Positions 7,387 through 15,670 are shown, counted from the first letter of the stretch. The stretch is DNA of 26,874 bases from 4572-123 sp964418755 (GCA_964418755.1 CAYQNS010000039.1:1-26874), one strand, 5' to 3'. Notes: generated by a model not told the origin, from the sequence alone. Made by a program: numbers and translations.

Positions 7387-8103
7387 ATGTTTAAGTCAAA
7401 ATCAATCGCAGTTGACGGTGTCGGCGCAGCCTGGCCCATCTGCCTGGGGTATATTCCCATCGGCCTTGCCTTTGGTGTACTGGCCCAGAAGGCCGGTTTA
7501 GGGCCCTGCGAAATATTTTTAATGTCCCTGCTGGTGTTTGCCGGCAGCTCCCAGTTTATTGCCGTATCCATGCTGGACTGCGGGGCCGCGTCGGCGTCCA
7601 TTATCCTGACAACTTTTACGGTGAACCTGAGGCATCTGTTGATGAGTTCAGCGCTGGCGGTCTATTTTACAAAATCGAGCCGAAAAAAACTTGGCCTGCT
7701 GGCCTACGGCGTTACCGATGAAAGTTTTGCTGTTAATTATTCAAGGTTAAAAGCCGGCAAATGGGACATTGAGCGGTCTCTGGTGTTAAATTATACGGCC
7801 AATATGATCTGGATAATCAGTACGGTTGCCGGCGGCTTCGGCGGGCAATTCATTCCTGCCGGTGCGTTTGGAATTGATTATGCGCTGCCTGCGATGTTCA
7901 TCTGCCTGCTTGTTTTCCAGCTTAACGGACAAAAATATTTGTTTGTCGCCATGCTTAGCGGAGTCCTGGCGGTTTTTTTGTCGCTGGTGCTGCCCGGCAA
8001 TATGTATATTGTGGCGGCATCGATATTTTCCGCAACTTGCGGGACAGTTCTGAAAAAAATTTTTGAGAAAAAATCTTTAAAGGGGAGAGCCCATGACCAA
8101 TGA
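7387..8103 (+). CDS. azlC: AzlC family branched-chain amino acid exporter, large subunit
   Basis: An inner-membrane protein that with AzlD exports branched-chain amino acids or their analogues. The 238 residues begin with the AzlC signature region GVGAAWPICLGYIPIGLAFGVLAQKAGL, then SLLVFAGSSQFIAVSML and LTTFTVNLRHLLMSSAL, followed by further hydrophobic segments to the C-terminus, as in full-length AzlC. The frame is open from GTG 7318, but the protein family starts near the ATG at 7387, preceded by a weak AGGG. Its last 11 bases overlap azlD, so the two are translationally coupled. Confidence 0.9.
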   Translation: MFKSKSIAVDGVGAAWPICLGYIPIGLAFGVLAQKAGLGPCEIFLMSLLVFAGSSQFIAVSMLDCGAASASIILTTFTVNLRHLLMSSALAVYFTKSSRKKLGLLAYGVTDESFAVNYSRLKAGKWDIERSLVLNYTANMIWIISTVAGGFGGQFIPAGAFGIDYALPAMFICLLVFQLNGQKYLFVAMLSGVLAVFLSLVLPGNMYIVAASIFSATCGTVLKKIFEKKSLKGRAHDQ

Positions 8104-8413
8104 ATATATTCTGATGGTAATCGGCATGGGGCTCGTGACCTTTCTACCCCGCTGGGCGCCTCTTTTTTTTCTGTCAAACCGCAAACTGCCTGAATGGCTG
8201 GTGGAGTGGCTGGACCTGATTCCCGCTGCCATTTTGAGCGCGCTGTTACTGCCGGTTCTGATCACCACAGGTGACCCGCGCAGAATAATGCTGCTGCAGC
8301 CGGAACTGATAGCGGCAATTCCGACTTTTATCTTTGCCTTGAAAACCAGATCATTGGGAGGAACTGTGATCGTGGGTATGTTTATGTTCTGGCTGACCGG
8401 TAAATTGTTTTAA
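8093..8413 (+). CDS. azlD: AzlD family small subunit of the branched-chain amino acid exporter
   Basis: A 106-residue, very hydrophobic protein with the AzlD signature VTFLPRWAPLFFLSNRKLPEWLVEWLDLIPAAILSALLLP and a C-terminal segment GTVIVGMFMFWLTGKLF. It is the obligate partner of AzlC in this exporter family. ATG 8093 lies inside the azlC 3' end behind AAAGGGGAG. The stop codon overlaps the stop of the convergent HD-domain gene by a few bases, so the two transcripts must overlap or end very precisely. Confidence 0.9.
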   Translation: MTNEYILMVIGMGLVTFLPRWAPLFFLSNRKLPEWLVEWLDLIPAAILSALLLPVLITTGDPRRIMLLQPELIAAIPTFIFALKTRSLGGTVIVGMFMFWLTGKLF

Positions 8414-9234
8414 TTTTTTGGTTTTAAAATTTCACTATCATCTGGTGCATGGCCGGCAGCGAATTTTTGCACATGGGCATGGGCCTGTTTAACCGCTGCG
8501 GCAATTTCAGGAGTTTCGGGCAGAACGGCTTCTATCATCGAAATGTATCCGCGGTCCAGAAGGGCCTGAAAAGAGGGCTCAAAATTAAGATCAAACACCC
8601 AGCTTATCTGCAGTAATTTGAAATCATTTAAGGTTTTCAAATTTTGCAGGCGGATGAGCCTGCCCTGATGCAGCGCGTCAAGGGCCTTCCCCGAACAGTG
8701 GGGCTCATCCGACAGCCCCATTTCAATGGTTGCGTTGCGCCGGCCGCTGCTTTCATGGTAGTAGTCCGTCACCACTTTCCAGATATCGAGCTTATCGGCA
8801 TCCCGCAGGAGTTTCATGAAAAAAAGTTGCCGGGAACTTTTCCCCCGGGGAAGTGTTGCGGCATTGTGAAAGGCGACTGCCCCGGCAATCAGGCGTTTTT
8901 CAGGCAGGGTAAAGATCGCCAGCAGTTTGTGCTTTGCGATCTGACGCATGCCCATGCGGGCATGATTTTCCGATGCCATATCACTGAACGTGCCGTAAAT
9001 GGCATATTGTTCAAACCGCCCGATATCATGCAAAAGCCCCATTGTTTCGGCCAGCAGCAGATCGTTTTCCGAAAGGTTCATGGCCCGGGCAAGCATGATG
9101 ATATTTTGGCATACCCTCTGCGTATGATCGATTTTAAGATGGATGGCCCGGTCATGATCGGCGCTTTTTGTAAGGTATCCGGCGGTATAGCCGGCAAACC
9201 AGTTTTTCAGGGTGTCAAGCTCAACAGGTTTCAT
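8410..9234 (-). CDS. HD-domain phosphohydrolase-like protein
   Basis: A 274-residue soluble protein with an HD metal-dependent phosphohydrolase core: KIDHTQRVCQN (His37), then MGLLHDIGRFEQY (His69-Asp70), AGAVAFHNA and LLRDADKLDIW, giving the H..HD..H..D ligand pattern. HD proteins usually hydrolyse phosphate esters or nucleotides; the substrate is not evident. Its ATG overlaps the mobB TGA (ATGA at 9234-9231), so it is translationally coupled to mobB, although no molybdenum-cofactor role is known for it. The 3' end overlaps azlD tail to tail. Confidence 0.88.
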   Translation of the reverse strand: MKPVELDTLKNWFAGYTAGYLTKSADHDRAIHLKIDHTQRVCQNIIMLARAMNLSENDLLLAETMGLLHDIGRFEQYAIYGTFSDMASENHARMGMRQIAKHKLLAIFTLPEKRLIAGAVAFHNAATLPRGKSSRQLFFMKLLRDADKLDIWKVVTDYYHESSGRRNATIEMGLSDEPHCSGKALDALHQGRLIRLQNLKTLNDFKLLQISWVFDLNFEPSFQALLDRGYISMIEAVLPETPEIAAAVKQAHAHVQKFAAGHAPDDSEILKPKN

Positions 9235-9713
9235 AGAAATTTTTTTTCAATCAGGTCAGCGACTTTGGCGATCTCTTCCAGTCCAAAACGCGGAACGTCC
9301 ATCCCGACATCGGTGTCTGTAACCAGGGCCATGCGCTCTTCGGGTTTCAAATTCAGGGGGACGGTGGATCTGCCGCTCCTGATGATTTCGATTTTGGGTT
9401 TGTTGTCGTTTTTATATCCTTCGGTAATTAGAATATCCATTTCTTTAAAATATGGTTTCAAATCGTCCAGAGCTGCCGAATCAATATCCTTGACCATGGA
9501 AAGCTTATTGTCGGAGGCGATGATCACGGTATCTGCGCCGGACCGTTTGTGCCGCCAGCTATCTTTACCCGGTTTGTCAAATTCAAAATTGTGGTATGTG
9601 TGCTTGATCGTTCCAATTTTGTAGCCCCGGTTTTTAAGCTCGGGGATCAGCCGTTCGATAAACGTGGTTTTTCCGGATCCGGATTTTCCGACAATGGATA
9701 TGATAGGGGGCAT
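9231..9713 (-). CDS. mobB: Molybdopterin-guanine dinucleotide biosynthesis adapter protein MobB
   Basis: A 160-residue P-loop GTPase that assists MobA in attaching GMP to molybdopterin for molybdo- or tungstoenzymes such as formate dehydrogenases. It starts PPIISIVGKSGSGKTTFIERLIPELKNRGYKIGTIKH, with Walker A at 9-16 and the MobB-typical TIKHTYHNFEFDKPGKDSWRH histidine-rich stretch; MDILITEGYKNDNKPKIEIIR is the other MobB signature. The length is typical of single-domain MobB. mobA is not in the window. It is the first gene of a two-gene unit with the HD protein, with a promoter candidate about 170 bases upstream. Confidence 0.93.
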   Translation of the reverse strand: MPPIISIVGKSGSGKTTFIERLIPELKNRGYKIGTIKHTYHNFEFDKPGKDSWRHKRSGADTVIIASDNKLSMVKDIDSAALDDLKPYFKEMDILITEGYKNDNKPKIEIIRSGRSTVPLNLKPEERMALVTDTDVGMDVPRFGLEEIAKVADLIEKKFL

Positions 9714-9884
9714 GAGTGCTCTGCTTTTTTAAAATGAAAAGATTCTGGTTTTGATTATTTTCGCAAAAAAAATAAGTACCGCAAAACGATGAATTAAGAT
9801 TTATTTCTTGAGCCCAAACAATGAATATTTTTTGTTTCGGTTTATCCGTGTTTGTTTTTTAAAAATATTCCATCGTAATCAGAT

Positions 9885-9913
9885 AATTTAAGGATTAAAA
9901 AAAATATTGTCAA
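9885..9913 (-). promoter_or_regulatory. Promoter candidate for mobB and the HD gene
   Basis: On the minus strand TTGACA (9913-9908) and TAAATT (9890-9885) are 17 bases apart, a good sigma70 match. The -35 box overlaps the stop end of the upstream gene. The 196-base interval 9714-9909 is otherwise AT-rich with nothing else recognised. Confidence 0.5.
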
Positions 9914-10407
9914 CTCAAGGGCAGCAGATAATCCGCCAGGCGGGATGATGTTTTGCGCAGATTATGGCTGAGCAGCCGGGCGATTCCCTTGAGGAGTTTG
10001 ATGCCGATGGTCGGCCGGTTTTCAAGAATGATATCAAAGTGGTCCTTGGGCAGCAGGGCCAGAATCGATTTTGTATTGGCCTTCACTGTTGCGGAACGGG
10101 GTGAATTGTCGATCAGGGCCATCTCTCCGATGGATTTCCCCCGTTTCAGGGTTGACAGGATCGCATAATCGTCCGGTCCGGATTTTTTCATAACGCTCAG
10201 GGAGCCGTATACCACGAAACAGACATAATCACTGCGATCCCATTCATTGAACAGGATTTCATCGGGATTGATTTCAATAAATTTCATTTGATCGGCCACA
10301 TACTGAAGTTCTTCGGAATTCAGGTTGCCGAAAATCGGAAGATTAAGAATAAAATCGGTCAATTCCTTTGATAATTTTCCATTTTTGTTTAATTTATCTA
10401 AATCCAT
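9910..10407 (-). CDS. Stand-alone cyclic-nucleotide-binding domain protein
   Basis: A 165-residue protein made of one CAP/cNMP-binding beta-roll (about 22-145). The phosphate-binding cassette is SIGEMALIDNSPRSATV, with the Gly-Glu pair (94-95) and the Arg that contacts the cyclic phosphate (104) both present, so ligand binding is plausible. No helix-turn-helix follows; the protein ends about 20 residues after the last helix, so it is not a Crp-type transcription factor but a free sensory subunit with an unknown partner. ATG 10407 follows GAAGGGAG. It lies 88 bases downstream of hisD on the same strand. Confidence 0.88.
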   Translation of the reverse strand: MDLDKLNKNGKLSKELTDFILNLPIFGNLNSEELQYVADQMKFIEINPDEILFNEWDRSDYVCFVVYGSLSVMKKSGPDDYAILSTLKRGKSIGEMALIDNSPRSATVKANTKSILALLPKDHFDIILENRPTIGIKLLKGIARLLSHNLRKTSSRLADYLLPLS

Positions 10408-10495
10408 TCAAGCTCCCTTCACCATGATTAAATTGAATGTTTTGTCCATAAAAAACACAAATTTCAGAATCAAGATACGGATGCAGCAATGCCGG

Positions 10496-11797
10496 TTATT
10501 CTGTTGTTCGGATGGCAATGGAGTTGGCATGGGCCCCAAGGCCCTCGGTTTTTGCCAGACATATGATATCTCGGGCATCACGATCAAAAGCAGCCTTTGA
10601 ATAGTGAATCAGGCTGGTTGTTTTTATAAAATGCGATACGGAAAGCGCTGAAGAGAAACGGGCTGTGCCGGCGGTGGGCAGCACATGATTGGGACCGGCA
10701 ATGTAGTCGCCCACGGCCTCGGGCGTGTATCGGCCTAAAAACAGGGCCCCCGCATTGCGAATTTTGCCGATATGGGCAAAGGGGTCATCGACCTGAAGTT
10801 CAAGGTGCTCGGGTGCTATTTTATTGGATATTGTCACGGCCGTGGCAATATCCGGAACAACTATCAGAGCGCCGAAGTTTTTAAGGGACTCACTTGCAAT
10901 GTCCTGTCGGGACAGTTCGGCGATTTGCCGATCAAGGGCCTGATGTACGGCCCGGGCCACGGAAATGGAATCGGTAACCAGGATCGCGGAGGCCAGGGGA
11001 TCGTGTTCGGCCTGGGAAAGCAGATCCGCAGCAAGAAATTCCGGATCGGCGGTTTTGTCGGCAATGATAAGTATTTCACTGGGCCCGGCAATCATATCGA
11101 TTCCGACCCGGCCTGCCAGAATTTTTTTAGCCAGGGTCACATAGATGTTTCCCGGGCCTGCAATTACATCGACTTTATCGATTGTGTCGGTACCATAGGC
11201 CAGTGCCGCGATGGCCCAGGCGCTGCCGATCTTATAAATTTCATCGATGCCGACTCTGGCTGCCGCAGTCAACAGGCAGGGGTTCACCATGCCCTGGCCG
11301 GTGGGCGGTGTAACCATGACCATTCGTTTGACACCGGCAATTTGGGCCGGGATTGCGCCCATCAGTACGGAGCTTACCAGGGGGGTTCGGCCGCTCCGAC
11401 CGCCGGGTACGTAGATTCCTGCCGCATCCACCGGGTTCACCAGTTGCCCGAGAATCGTGCCGGATTCGTCCGTGGTGATCCATGACTTGCTCTGCTGCTG
11501 CAGGTGAAAAGAACGAATACGAGAAACCGCATTGTCCAGAGCATGGAGGAAATCTTTATCCACCTGTCTTGAAGCCGCATCGATCTCTTCTCTGGTAACT
11601 TTCAAAGAATCAATGGTCATGCCCGGGGAATCAAACCGGTCTGCATATTTTAGGATGGCCTGATCCCCGTTTTTTTTTACATCCTCAAGAATGCGGGCAA
11701 CGGCAGTATACTCCGTTTTTTTAAATCCCAGCTCACGGTTTACAATAGTAGAAATTCTTTTTTGGGCTGATTTGGAAGGGTATGTATACATTTTCAT
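10496..11797 (-). CDS. hisD: Histidinol dehydrogenase
   Basis: Catalyses the last two steps of histidine synthesis, L-histidinol to L-histidine with two NAD+, as a cytosolic zinc-dependent dimer. The 433 residues are full length. The zinc ligands are visible as Gln262 and His265 in LLSQAEHDP, Asp364 in AVGDYIAGPNH and His423 in EGLGAHANSI. The catalytic pair is Glu330-His331 in IAPEHLEL, and AGPSEILIIAD (237-247) is the family signature. No other his gene is adjacent, so histidine genes are scattered in this genome, as is common outside enterobacteria. ATG 11797 or the ATG two codons later could be used; no strong ribosome site is visible. Confidence 0.96.
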   Translation of the reverse strand: MKMYTYPSKSAQKRISTIVNRELGFKKTEYTAVARILEDVKKNGDQAILKYADRFDSPGMTIDSLKVTREEIDAASRQVDKDFLHALDNAVSRIRSFHLQQQSKSWITTDESGTILGQLVNPVDAAGIYVPGGRSGRTPLVSSVLMGAIPAQIAGVKRMVMVTPPTGQGMVNPCLLTAAARVGIDEIYKIGSAWAIAALAYGTDTIDKVDVIAGPGNIYVTLAKKILAGRVGIDMIAGPSEILIIADKTADPEFLAADLLSQAEHDPLASAILVTDSISVARAVHQALDRQIAELSRQDIASESLKNFGALIVVPDIATAVTISNKIAPEHLELQVDDPFAHIGKIRNAGALFLGRYTPEAVGDYIAGPNHVLPTAGTARFSSALSVSHFIKTTSLIHYSKAAFDRDARDIICLAKTEGLGAHANSIAIRTTE

Positions 11798-12002
11798 TGG
11801 AGGATTGTCCGTTGGTATAGTTTGGTGCTTTTAATTTGTTATTTGCAGTGGACGTCTTTTTAACAGTACCGGTTTGTCCGCCTTTGGCGGGTTTATCCAA
11901 TTAAGGGGCATGGCCCGGATAAATTCCCCAAAGAGTGAAACGGCCCAAAAGACAAACAGGAGTGGAAGATTTATTTTGCCACGGCCCTAAGGGTTTAGAT
12001 AA
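11798..12002. other. Intergenic, with a small GC palindrome
   Basis: No gene is recognised. CCGCC-TTT-GGCGG at 11878-11890 is a compact perfect hairpin of the REP type, similar in composition to the palindrome at 3501-3518. The interval separates the divergently oriented hisD and the HipA fragment; the hisD promoter was not identified. Confidence 0.4.
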
Positions 12003-12533
12003 TTGCTTCGGGTTTGTCAATACCCTCGTTCAGGTAAACGGGCTCTGGAGTCTGTGCGATTTGACAGATCCGGAGAATATGGACGAATGTCAATGACCTC
12101 ACTTCAGTCTATTGATGCTGAATTTTCGGGGATAGGGGGCAGTTGGCCACAAGTCATGGACGCGCTGCTAAAAAAAGAACTGGTTAGCTGGCAGCATGCT
12201 TTTGATGCAGAAATTTTGTGGTGCTTTGGTCGTCTGATTAATAATACGGACATGCATTCAGGTAATTTGAGTTTGGCAATGGATGGAAATGTGTTCAGAC
12301 TATTACCATTATATGACATGTGCTCCATGGGGTTTGCACCAAAAAGCGGCGGTGAGATTCTCCCCTATAGCTTTAGTCCATCTGAGCCTAAAAGAATAAA
12401 CATCACCGCGGATAGTGTTGATGCCATAAAAATAATGGCACACGATTTTTGGGGAAAAGTTGCAAATGATGAACGAATTTCGGATGAGTTTAAAGATTTT
12501 TTAGGACGTGGCAACCCTGTTGACTTGATGTGA
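12003..12533 (+). pseudogene. C-terminal fragment of a HipA-family kinase (YjjJ-like)
   Basis: The frame encodes about 175 residues matching only the C-terminal kinase lobe of HipA-type Ser/Thr kinases. LESVRFDRSGEYGRMSMTSL and SIDAEFSGIGGSW are typical of the YjjJ branch; FGRLINNTDMHSGNLSL holds the catalytic Asp and the metal-binding Asn, and LLPLYDMCSM is the DFG-like strand. The tail FWGKVANDERISDEFKDFL is also family-typical. Full-length YjjJ-like proteins are over 400 residues; here the frame is closed by TAA at 12000-12002 and nothing upstream encodes the N-terminal or P-loop part, so the gene is 5'-truncated. The start assigned here is only the open-frame limit. No antitoxin gene is nearby. 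Residual activity is unlikely without the ATP-binding half. Confidence 0.72.
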
Positions 12534-12738
12534 AAAATTAATAAGGATGAATTCCTGCGGCCTCAAATGGCTCAATTTTATACGACCGTTTTATATACAG
12601 GAAATAAAATATATGCCATAAGAGGGTATAGATGTCTCCTATGGTAAAAATCTGGGGGGCACTGCCTATGGCTTTGGCGCTTCATGCGACATTCCGCATT
12701 AGATATTGAATTACATTATACAAAAGGAAGTAATAAAA

Positions 12739-14148
12739 ATGCCGAATTTACTGAACAGAGAAACCATCGAATCCATATACGAAAAGGCCACGGACATACT
12801 GGCAACTGTCGGCGTGGAATTTGAACTGGACAGCGTCAGAGAATTGTTTGAAAAAAATGGCGTAAAAGTCGATGGAAAAAAGGTATTTATTTCCCCGTCA
12901 TTACTTGAAAAGGCTTTGGATTTACTGCCAAAGGTCAAATATACACCTGCCGGTCACAAAAGGCTTGTTGCCGCATCCCCGTTTTCCAACGCCCCCATGA
13001 TTTTAGATGATATCACCGGGCAAAGTCGACGTGGCAACATTCGAGACGCCATCAAAATGTATCAGCTTGCCGAAACCTGTGGTCTTTATGAGTCTGTAAA
13101 TCCCGGAGTGGTAGATCCCGAGGGCAACGACAGCGAAGACCAGTATATCGGTCAAATCGCCATGATGCTGAAATATTCGGATAAATTTCCGAATTTATGC
13201 TTCCGTGCCACAAAGGCGGGCGCCAAAAATGGTGATGTTTACACCAGTGCCAAAAAGGCGATACATCTGATCAAAGAGATCAAAGGCGATGACAGCGACC
13301 CGTTTATGGGACAGGGGATCTGCCCCATGGCCCCCTTGTCTTACGATGAAGAAAGCCTGATAAACTTGACCGTTCTGGTTGAAGAAGAACAAGACATCAC
13401 GATTTTCCCCTGCACCTTGTCCTTTATGACAGGGCCGGAAAGCCTGTTGGGCCTCGTTGTTCAAGACCTTGTCCTTTGTCTGGCAGGGGTGGTTTATATC
13501 CAGCTGCTCAAGCCGGGTACGAGTGTCTCTTTCAGTAATTTTTCCGCCATGACGGACATGCGGTCATTACAGCCGGCATACGGCAGTCCGGAATCTCTTC
13601 ATGTTCAGATTATGTTTTACGAGGTCTGCCTGTATTTTGAAATGAACTGTGTTCTTTGCGGATGTTTTTCCGACGGCATCCGAAATGATTATCAGGGCGG
13701 CTTTGAATCCTGTTTCACCGCAATAGCGCCCTATTATATGACCAATGTAGAGGAAATCTGGTGTTATCCCGGCCATATGGCTGCATTTGCAGGGGGAAGT
13801 TTCAAAAAAATGATTCTTGATGAAGAATTAATGATCAACTGCAACCGGACACTTCAGGGGCTGAACCTTTCTTTTGATCCCATGCTCAAGGACAAACTGG
13901 CAAAGTCCCTGGAAACAAAAAGCTTTCTGACAATCGGTTCCACAGCCATCTACAGAAAAGAACAGAGAATAAGTAATATTTTTGACAAAAAAGGAATAGA
14001 ATCGAACAATTTATCTGCAAAAATACCTGTAGATGTCAATGTTTCCAAAGAAATAGAAAAAAGATGTGCGGCCTACGTTCTTCCAGAGCGAAGCAAAGCG
14101 CAAAAAGATCTGTTGCAGAAATATCTGCCAAGTCAATGCAAATATTAA
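12739..14148 (+). CDS. MttB-family (trimethylamine/betaine-type) corrinoid methyltransferase, non-pyrrolysine
   Basis: A 469-residue TIM-barrel methyltransferase of the MttB family, which moves a methyl group from a methylated amine or quaternary amine to a corrinoid protein. Family landmarks are LDDITGQSRRG near the N-terminus, PFMGQGICPMAPLSYDEESL, ITIFPCTLSFMTGPESLLG, QLLKPGTSVSFSNFSAMTDMRS and GSPESLHVQIMF. There is no in-frame TAG, so this is the pyrrolysine-free type, like Desulfitobacterium glycine-betaine methyltransferase MtgB. The substrate cannot be fixed: betaine, proline betaine, carnitine and other donors are known in the group. Unusually, no corrinoid protein or reductive activase gene lies beside it. 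ATG 12739 follows AGGAAG; an in-frame ATG at 12706 lacks a ribosome site. The 136-bp repeat begins directly after its stop. Confidence 0.88.
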   Translation: MPNLLNRETIESIYEKATDILATVGVEFELDSVRELFEKNGVKVDGKKVFISPSLLEKALDLLPKVKYTPAGHKRLVAASPFSNAPMILDDITGQSRRGNIRDAIKMYQLAETCGLYESVNPGVVDPEGNDSEDQYIGQIAMMLKYSDKFPNLCFRATKAGAKNGDVYTSAKKAIHLIKEIKGDDSDPFMGQGICPMAPLSYDEESLINLTVLVEEEQDITIFPCTLSFMTGPESLLGLVVQDLVLCLAGVVYIQLLKPGTSVSFSNFSAMTDMRSLQPAYGSPESLHVQIMFYEVCLYFEMNCVLCGCFSDGIRNDYQGGFESCFTAIAPYYMTNVEEIWCYPGHMAAFAGGSFKKMILDEELMINCNRTLQGLNLSFDPMLKDKLAKSLETKSFLTIGSTAIYRKEQRISNIFDKKGIESNNLSAKIPVDVNVSKEIEKRCAAYVLPERSKAQKDLLQKYLPSQCKY

Positions 14149-14150
14149 GA

Positions 14151-14286
14151 CCTAAATTGAGCGATCAGTAGTTAGCTTTTAGCAATTAGCACAATAATTT
14201 CAACATATTGTCAAAGGTCATCATTTCACCCAATGGGTGAAAATCGCATTACTGGTAAACTCCTAAAATATAGGAGCTAACCGCTG
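14151..14286 (-). repeat. 136-bp interspersed repeat, copy 2 (inverted)
   Basis: Reverse complement of 21-156 with six substitutions and no gaps. It starts 3 bases after the stop of the MttB-family gene and includes three in-register heptamers (AGTTAGC, TTTTAGC, AATTAGC at 14170-14190). Both internal hairpins are preserved exactly; none of the six differences falls in a stem. Confidence 0.85.
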
Positions 14287-14321
14287 CTAAGAGCCAATCG
14301 CTCATCTTAAATTAAATACGG

Positions 14322-14349
14322 TTGATATATTCATGACTCCTTGTACTAT
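14322..14349 (+). promoter_or_regulatory. Possible serC promoter
   Basis: TTGATA (14322-14327) and TACTAT (14344-14349) with a 16-base spacer, about 100 bases before the serC start and just outside repeat copy 2. Consensus-based prediction only. Confidence 0.4.
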
Positions 14350-14446
14350 ACGTCAATTCTGGGAAAGCATCCATATTACATTGCTGCAAACACGTCTGAA
14401 TGCGACCGGAAATATATAATTATTACCGTTGAAATGGAGGAAATAA

Positions 14447-15535
14447 ATGGGAGAAGATCGAATTTTTAATTTTAATGCCGGGCCGGCGGCTTTGCCGCTT
14501 CCCGTTCTGGAGGAAATTCAGGGATCGTTTTTGAATTTTGCCGGGTCCGGCATGTCCATAACCGAAGTCAGCCACCGTTCCAAATGGTTTGATGAGGTGA
14601 TTGAAGATGCCATTGCCCGTACCAGACGGCTTTTGAAACTGGACGATAACTATCAGGTTCTGTTTTTGCAGGGCGGCGCCAGCCTGCAGTTCTGCATGGT
14701 GCCCATGAATTTTTTGCCCGATGATAAAATCGCCGATTATGTGGACACCGGCACATGGTCAAGCAAAGCGGTGAAAGAGGCTCGGATTTTGGGTAAAAAA
14801 ATAACTATAGCCGCTTCATCCAAAGACCGGGATTACGCCTGCATCCCGAAAAATATAAATTTTACCGCTGATGCATCCTATGTTCACCTCACATCCAACA
14901 ACACCATCAAGGGTACTCAGTGGCGCAGCTTTCCCGATACCGGCAATGTACCTGTAATCGCGGACATGTCTTCGGATATCATGAGCCGGCCGTTTGATCC
15001 CCGGCCCTTCGGCATGATATATGCCGGAGCACAGAAAAATATCGGACCGGCCGGGGTCTGCATGGTGATTGTCCGCCGTGACATGCTTGCAAAAATACCG
15101 GACGGTCTGCCGAACATGTTGAATTACAACATTTTTGCTGATAAGAATTCCATGTTCAATACGCCGCCGTGCTTTGCCGTTTATACCCTGCAGCTTGTCC
15201 TGAAGTGGCTGGAAGAAACCATCGGCGGACTGGAAAAAATGGAAATAATAAATCGTAAAAAGGCCGGATTGATATACGATCTGCTTGATTCCGGTGAGTT
15301 TTATCGGGGTACGGCGGATAAAGACAGTCGTTCCCTGATGAATGTCACTTTCCGCCTTCCCGGCGAAGAGCTGGAGCAGGCATTTGTCAAAAAAGCATTG
15401 TCACAGGGCTTTGGCGGACTCAAAGGGCATCGCTCCGTGGGCGGATGCCGAGCATCCATTTATAATGCCACTACCCTGGAAGCTATCGAAAGCCTGGTGG
15501 ATTTTATGAAGACTTTTGAACGGGATAACGGATAG
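14447..15535 (+). CDS. serC: Phosphoserine aminotransferase
   Basis: A PLP-dependent cytosolic enzyme converting 3-phosphohydroxypyruvate and glutamate to 3-phosphoserine in serine synthesis. The 362 residues are full length and start with the family hallmark FNFNAGPAALPLPVLEE. GMSITEVSHRSKWFDEV binds substrate, GGASLQF (77-83) holds the PLP phosphate, and Lys197 in IYAGAQKNIGPAGV forms the Schiff base. The C-terminal GFGGLKGHRSVGGCRASIYNA is also diagnostic. ATG 14447 follows TGGAGGAAA. It stands as a single gene; serA and serB are not in the window. It converges on fadA with a terminator between. Confidence 0.97.
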   Translation: MGEDRIFNFNAGPAALPLPVLEEIQGSFLNFAGSGMSITEVSHRSKWFDEVIEDAIARTRRLLKLDDNYQVLFLQGGASLQFCMVPMNFLPDDKIADYVDTGTWSSKAVKEARILGKKITIAASSKDRDYACIPKNINFTADASYVHLTSNNTIKGTQWRSFPDTGNVPVIADMSSDIMSRPFDPRPFGMIYAGAQKNIGPAGVCMVIVRRDMLAKIPDGLPNMLNYNIFADKNSMFNTPPCFAVYTLQLVLKWLEETIGGLEKMEIINRKKAGLIYDLLDSGEFYRGTADKDSRSLMNVTFRLPGEELEQAFVKKALSQGFGGLKGHRSVGGCRASIYNATTLEAIESLVDFMKTFERDNG

Positions 15536-15546
15536 CACCGGGAATT

Positions 15547-15567
15547 CTTGAAACTTGATACTTGAAA
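15547..15567. repeat. Three-unit heptamer tract after serC
   Basis: CTTGAAA, CTTGATA, CTTGAAA follow in register starting 12 bases after the serC stop. Confidence 0.55.
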
Positions 15568-15670
15568 AAGACAGAATACCTTTTAACCCCCGAGCCGTAT
15601 AGATGTGTATTTTTATACGTTATTTGGCAAAATGGTTATCCGGCAGTCTTTAAATGATTCCAGCCGATTG

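Noticed and set aside
8644..9624. Long plus-strand open frame of 326 codons opposite the HD and mobB genes
   Set aside because: It is antisense to two well-supported genes, and its composition is typical of a shadow frame.
12631..12708. 25-residue ORF before the MttB-family gene
   Set aside because: Too short, no recognisable feature, and no support beyond a purine-rich stretch upstream.
12739..14148. Pyrrolysine-containing MttB
   Set aside because: The frame has no internal TAG and no pyl genes are nearby.
21..14286. The inverted 136-bp repeats as the ends of a composite transposon
   Set aside because: No transposase or integrase gene lies inside, and the enclosed genes include hisD, mobB and EF-G, which are unlikely cargo.
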